In this document: positions 35,020 to 35,545 of the stretch, piece after piece | How the letters are laid out: each line of letters opens with the position of its first letter | How positions within the stretch are numbered: position 1 is the stretch's first letter | Assembly: GCA_026394155.1 (NCBI GenBank) | Contig: JAPKYT010000062.1 | Coordinates: forward strand, 1 to 35,545 | Length of the DNA: 35,545 nt | Direction of reading: 5' to 3' | Source: a bacterium | GTDB lineage: Bacteria > Electryoneota > RPQS01 | Program-made: the position numbers and the translations under genes | Notes under the pieces: generated by a model | The model's input: only the letters and a program-made list of their open reading frames with translations | Databases searched by the model: none | Told to the model about the DNA's origin: nothing

Positions 35020-35415
35020 CTACTTAGCCTTGGCGGTGGACGCCGGTGCCTTCTTCTTGGTCCCGTACTTGGAGCGGCCTTGCTTGCGGCCTTCCACCCC
35101 GGCAGCGTCGAGAATCCCGCGGATGATGTGGTAGCGAACACCGGGCAGATCCTTCACACGGCCACCCCGGATCATGACGATGGAGTGCTCCTGAAGGTTG
35201 TGCCCCTCGCCGGGTATGTAGGCGGTCACCACCATACCGTTGGTGAGCTTCACGCGGGCGACTTTCCGCAGCGCCGAGTTGGGCTTTTTAGGCGTGGTGG
35301 TATAGACACGCGTGCACACGCCGCGGCGCTGCGGGCAGCGCGACAGTGCCGGCGCGGAGGTCTTGTACTTGGGGGGTTGACGTTTGGCCCGGATCAGTTG
35401 TTGGACCGTCGGCAA
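35020..35415 (-). CDS. rpsL: Ribosomal protein S12 (uS12), TTG start
   Basis: 131 aa, normal length with a short Lys/Ala tail. Decoding-centre protein. The streptomycin-region loops [11 protein letters not shown] and [13 protein letters not shown] carry the sensitive-type Lys residues and the Asp that can be methylthiolated. The start is TTG at 35415 (TTG CCG ACG, giving the standard MPTVQQLIR), preceded by GGAG seven bases upstream; no ATG fits. It is the first gene of the ribosomal block. Confidence 0.97.
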   Translation of the reverse strand: MPTVQQLIRAKRQPPKYKTSAPALSRCPQRRGVCTRVYTTTPKKPNSALRKVARVKLTNGMVVTAYIPGEGHNLQEHSIVMIRGGRVKDLPGVRYHIIRGILDAAGVEGRKQGRSKYGTKKKAPASTAKAK

Positions 35416-35451
35416 AGAATCTCTCCGTCCGTAATTGGGCTTAGACTTACA

Positions 35452-35480
35452 AATTAAGCAATTTTGGCCATTTTAGTCAA
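35452..35480 (-). promoter_or_regulatory. Predicted promoter of the str-S10-spc-alpha block
   Basis: On the minus strand TTGACT (35475-35480), a 17-base spacer and TTAATT (35452-35457), continuing as TTAATTTG. The -35 hexamer is identical to that of the hutU promoter and both -10 regions run into TTTG. The start site would be near 35445, with a leader of about 30 bases before rpsL. The -10 is weak by E. coli standards. Confidence 0.5.
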
Positions 35481-35521
35481 GACCACGATCCGTGCTTTTC
35501 CTTTCCGTCTCCCGCCCTCGG

Positions 35522-35545
35522 TGTAATGTAAGCCCTTACATTACA
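35522..35545. repeat. Perfect 11-bp inverted repeat at the right window edge
   Basis: TGTAATGTAAG at 35522-35532 and CTTACATTACA at 35535-35545 are exact reverse complements separated by two bases. Each arm contains two TGTAA (or TTACA) half-sites in tandem. It lies about 45-65 bases upstream of the predicted -35 of the ribosomal promoter. It may be an operator or the stem of an upstream terminator; the window ends here. Confidence 0.7.

Noticed and set aside
1-35545. CRISPR arrays, tRNA or rRNA genes, transposases, prophage genes, defence islands
   Set aside because: I looked for short regularly spaced repeats, tRNA-like cloverleaf ends and mobile-element proteins on both strands and saw none; the only repeats are those listed.

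Overview
The window is a 35.5 kb stretch of a bacterial chromosome, roughly 60 percent GC by eye, in which every gene I can support lies on the minus strand. Transcription therefore runs from the right edge to the left edge. The outer-membrane proteins (an Omp85/POTRA barrel, a very large barrel-like protein) and the signal peptides indicate a diderm. The large outer-membrane protein, the tandem carboxypeptidase-regulatory-like repeats and promoter elements ending in TTTG resemble what I know from uncultured FCB-superphylum lineages (Latescibacterota, Eisenbacteria, KSB1, Zixibacteria and relatives). That placement is low-confidence inference.

Right part (35545 to 16355): an uninterrupted str-S10-spc-alpha supercluster. 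It begins with a TTGACT-N17-TTAATT promoter and runs rpsL, rpsG, fusA, rpsJ, rplC, rplD, rplW, rplB, rpsS, rplV, rpsC, rplP, rpmC, rpsQ, rplN, rplX, rplE, rpsN, rpsH, rplF, rplR, rpsE, rpmD, rplO, secY, adk, map, infA, rpmJ, rpsM, rpsK, rpsD, rpoA, rplQ, then a strong intrinsic terminator. No tuf gene lies between fusA and rpsJ. rpmJ is absent from the supplied ORF track, and infA appears there truncated. Several starts are unusual: rpsL and rpsK use TTG; rpsJ, rpsC, rplF and map use GTG; infA appears to start at ACG; fusA has no in-frame ATG, GTG or TTG ahead of its conserved N-terminus.

Middle and left part (16338 to 1097): a second transcription unit starts just after the terminator from a TTGACT-N17-TATATT promoter. 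It runs hutU, an enoyl-CoA hydratase-family gene, hutI, a DUF72/YecE protein, a GGDEF diguanylate cyclase, glgA, an NHL-type beta-propeller protein, a 1142-residue outer-membrane protein, an Omp85/POTRA protein and RNase E/G. From the hydratase to the Omp85 gene, each gene overlaps or abuts the next by 0 to 26 bases. Histidine catabolism, c-di-GMP signalling, glycogen synthesis and outer-membrane genes are thus likely expressed as one translationally coupled operon.

Left edge (1 to 1096): a 322-base non-coding stretch with an extended -10 promoter and two inverted repeats precedes a secreted protein built of 88-residue repeats, cut off by the window edge. This gene is not in the ORF track because it is open at the edge. 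At the DNA level, two of its repeats are almost identical.

Most of the window is conserved housekeeping sequence. The items most worth a second look are the missing canonical start codons of infA and fusA, the mixed-function overlapping operon with its paired outer-membrane proteins, and the near-identical repeats at the left edge.
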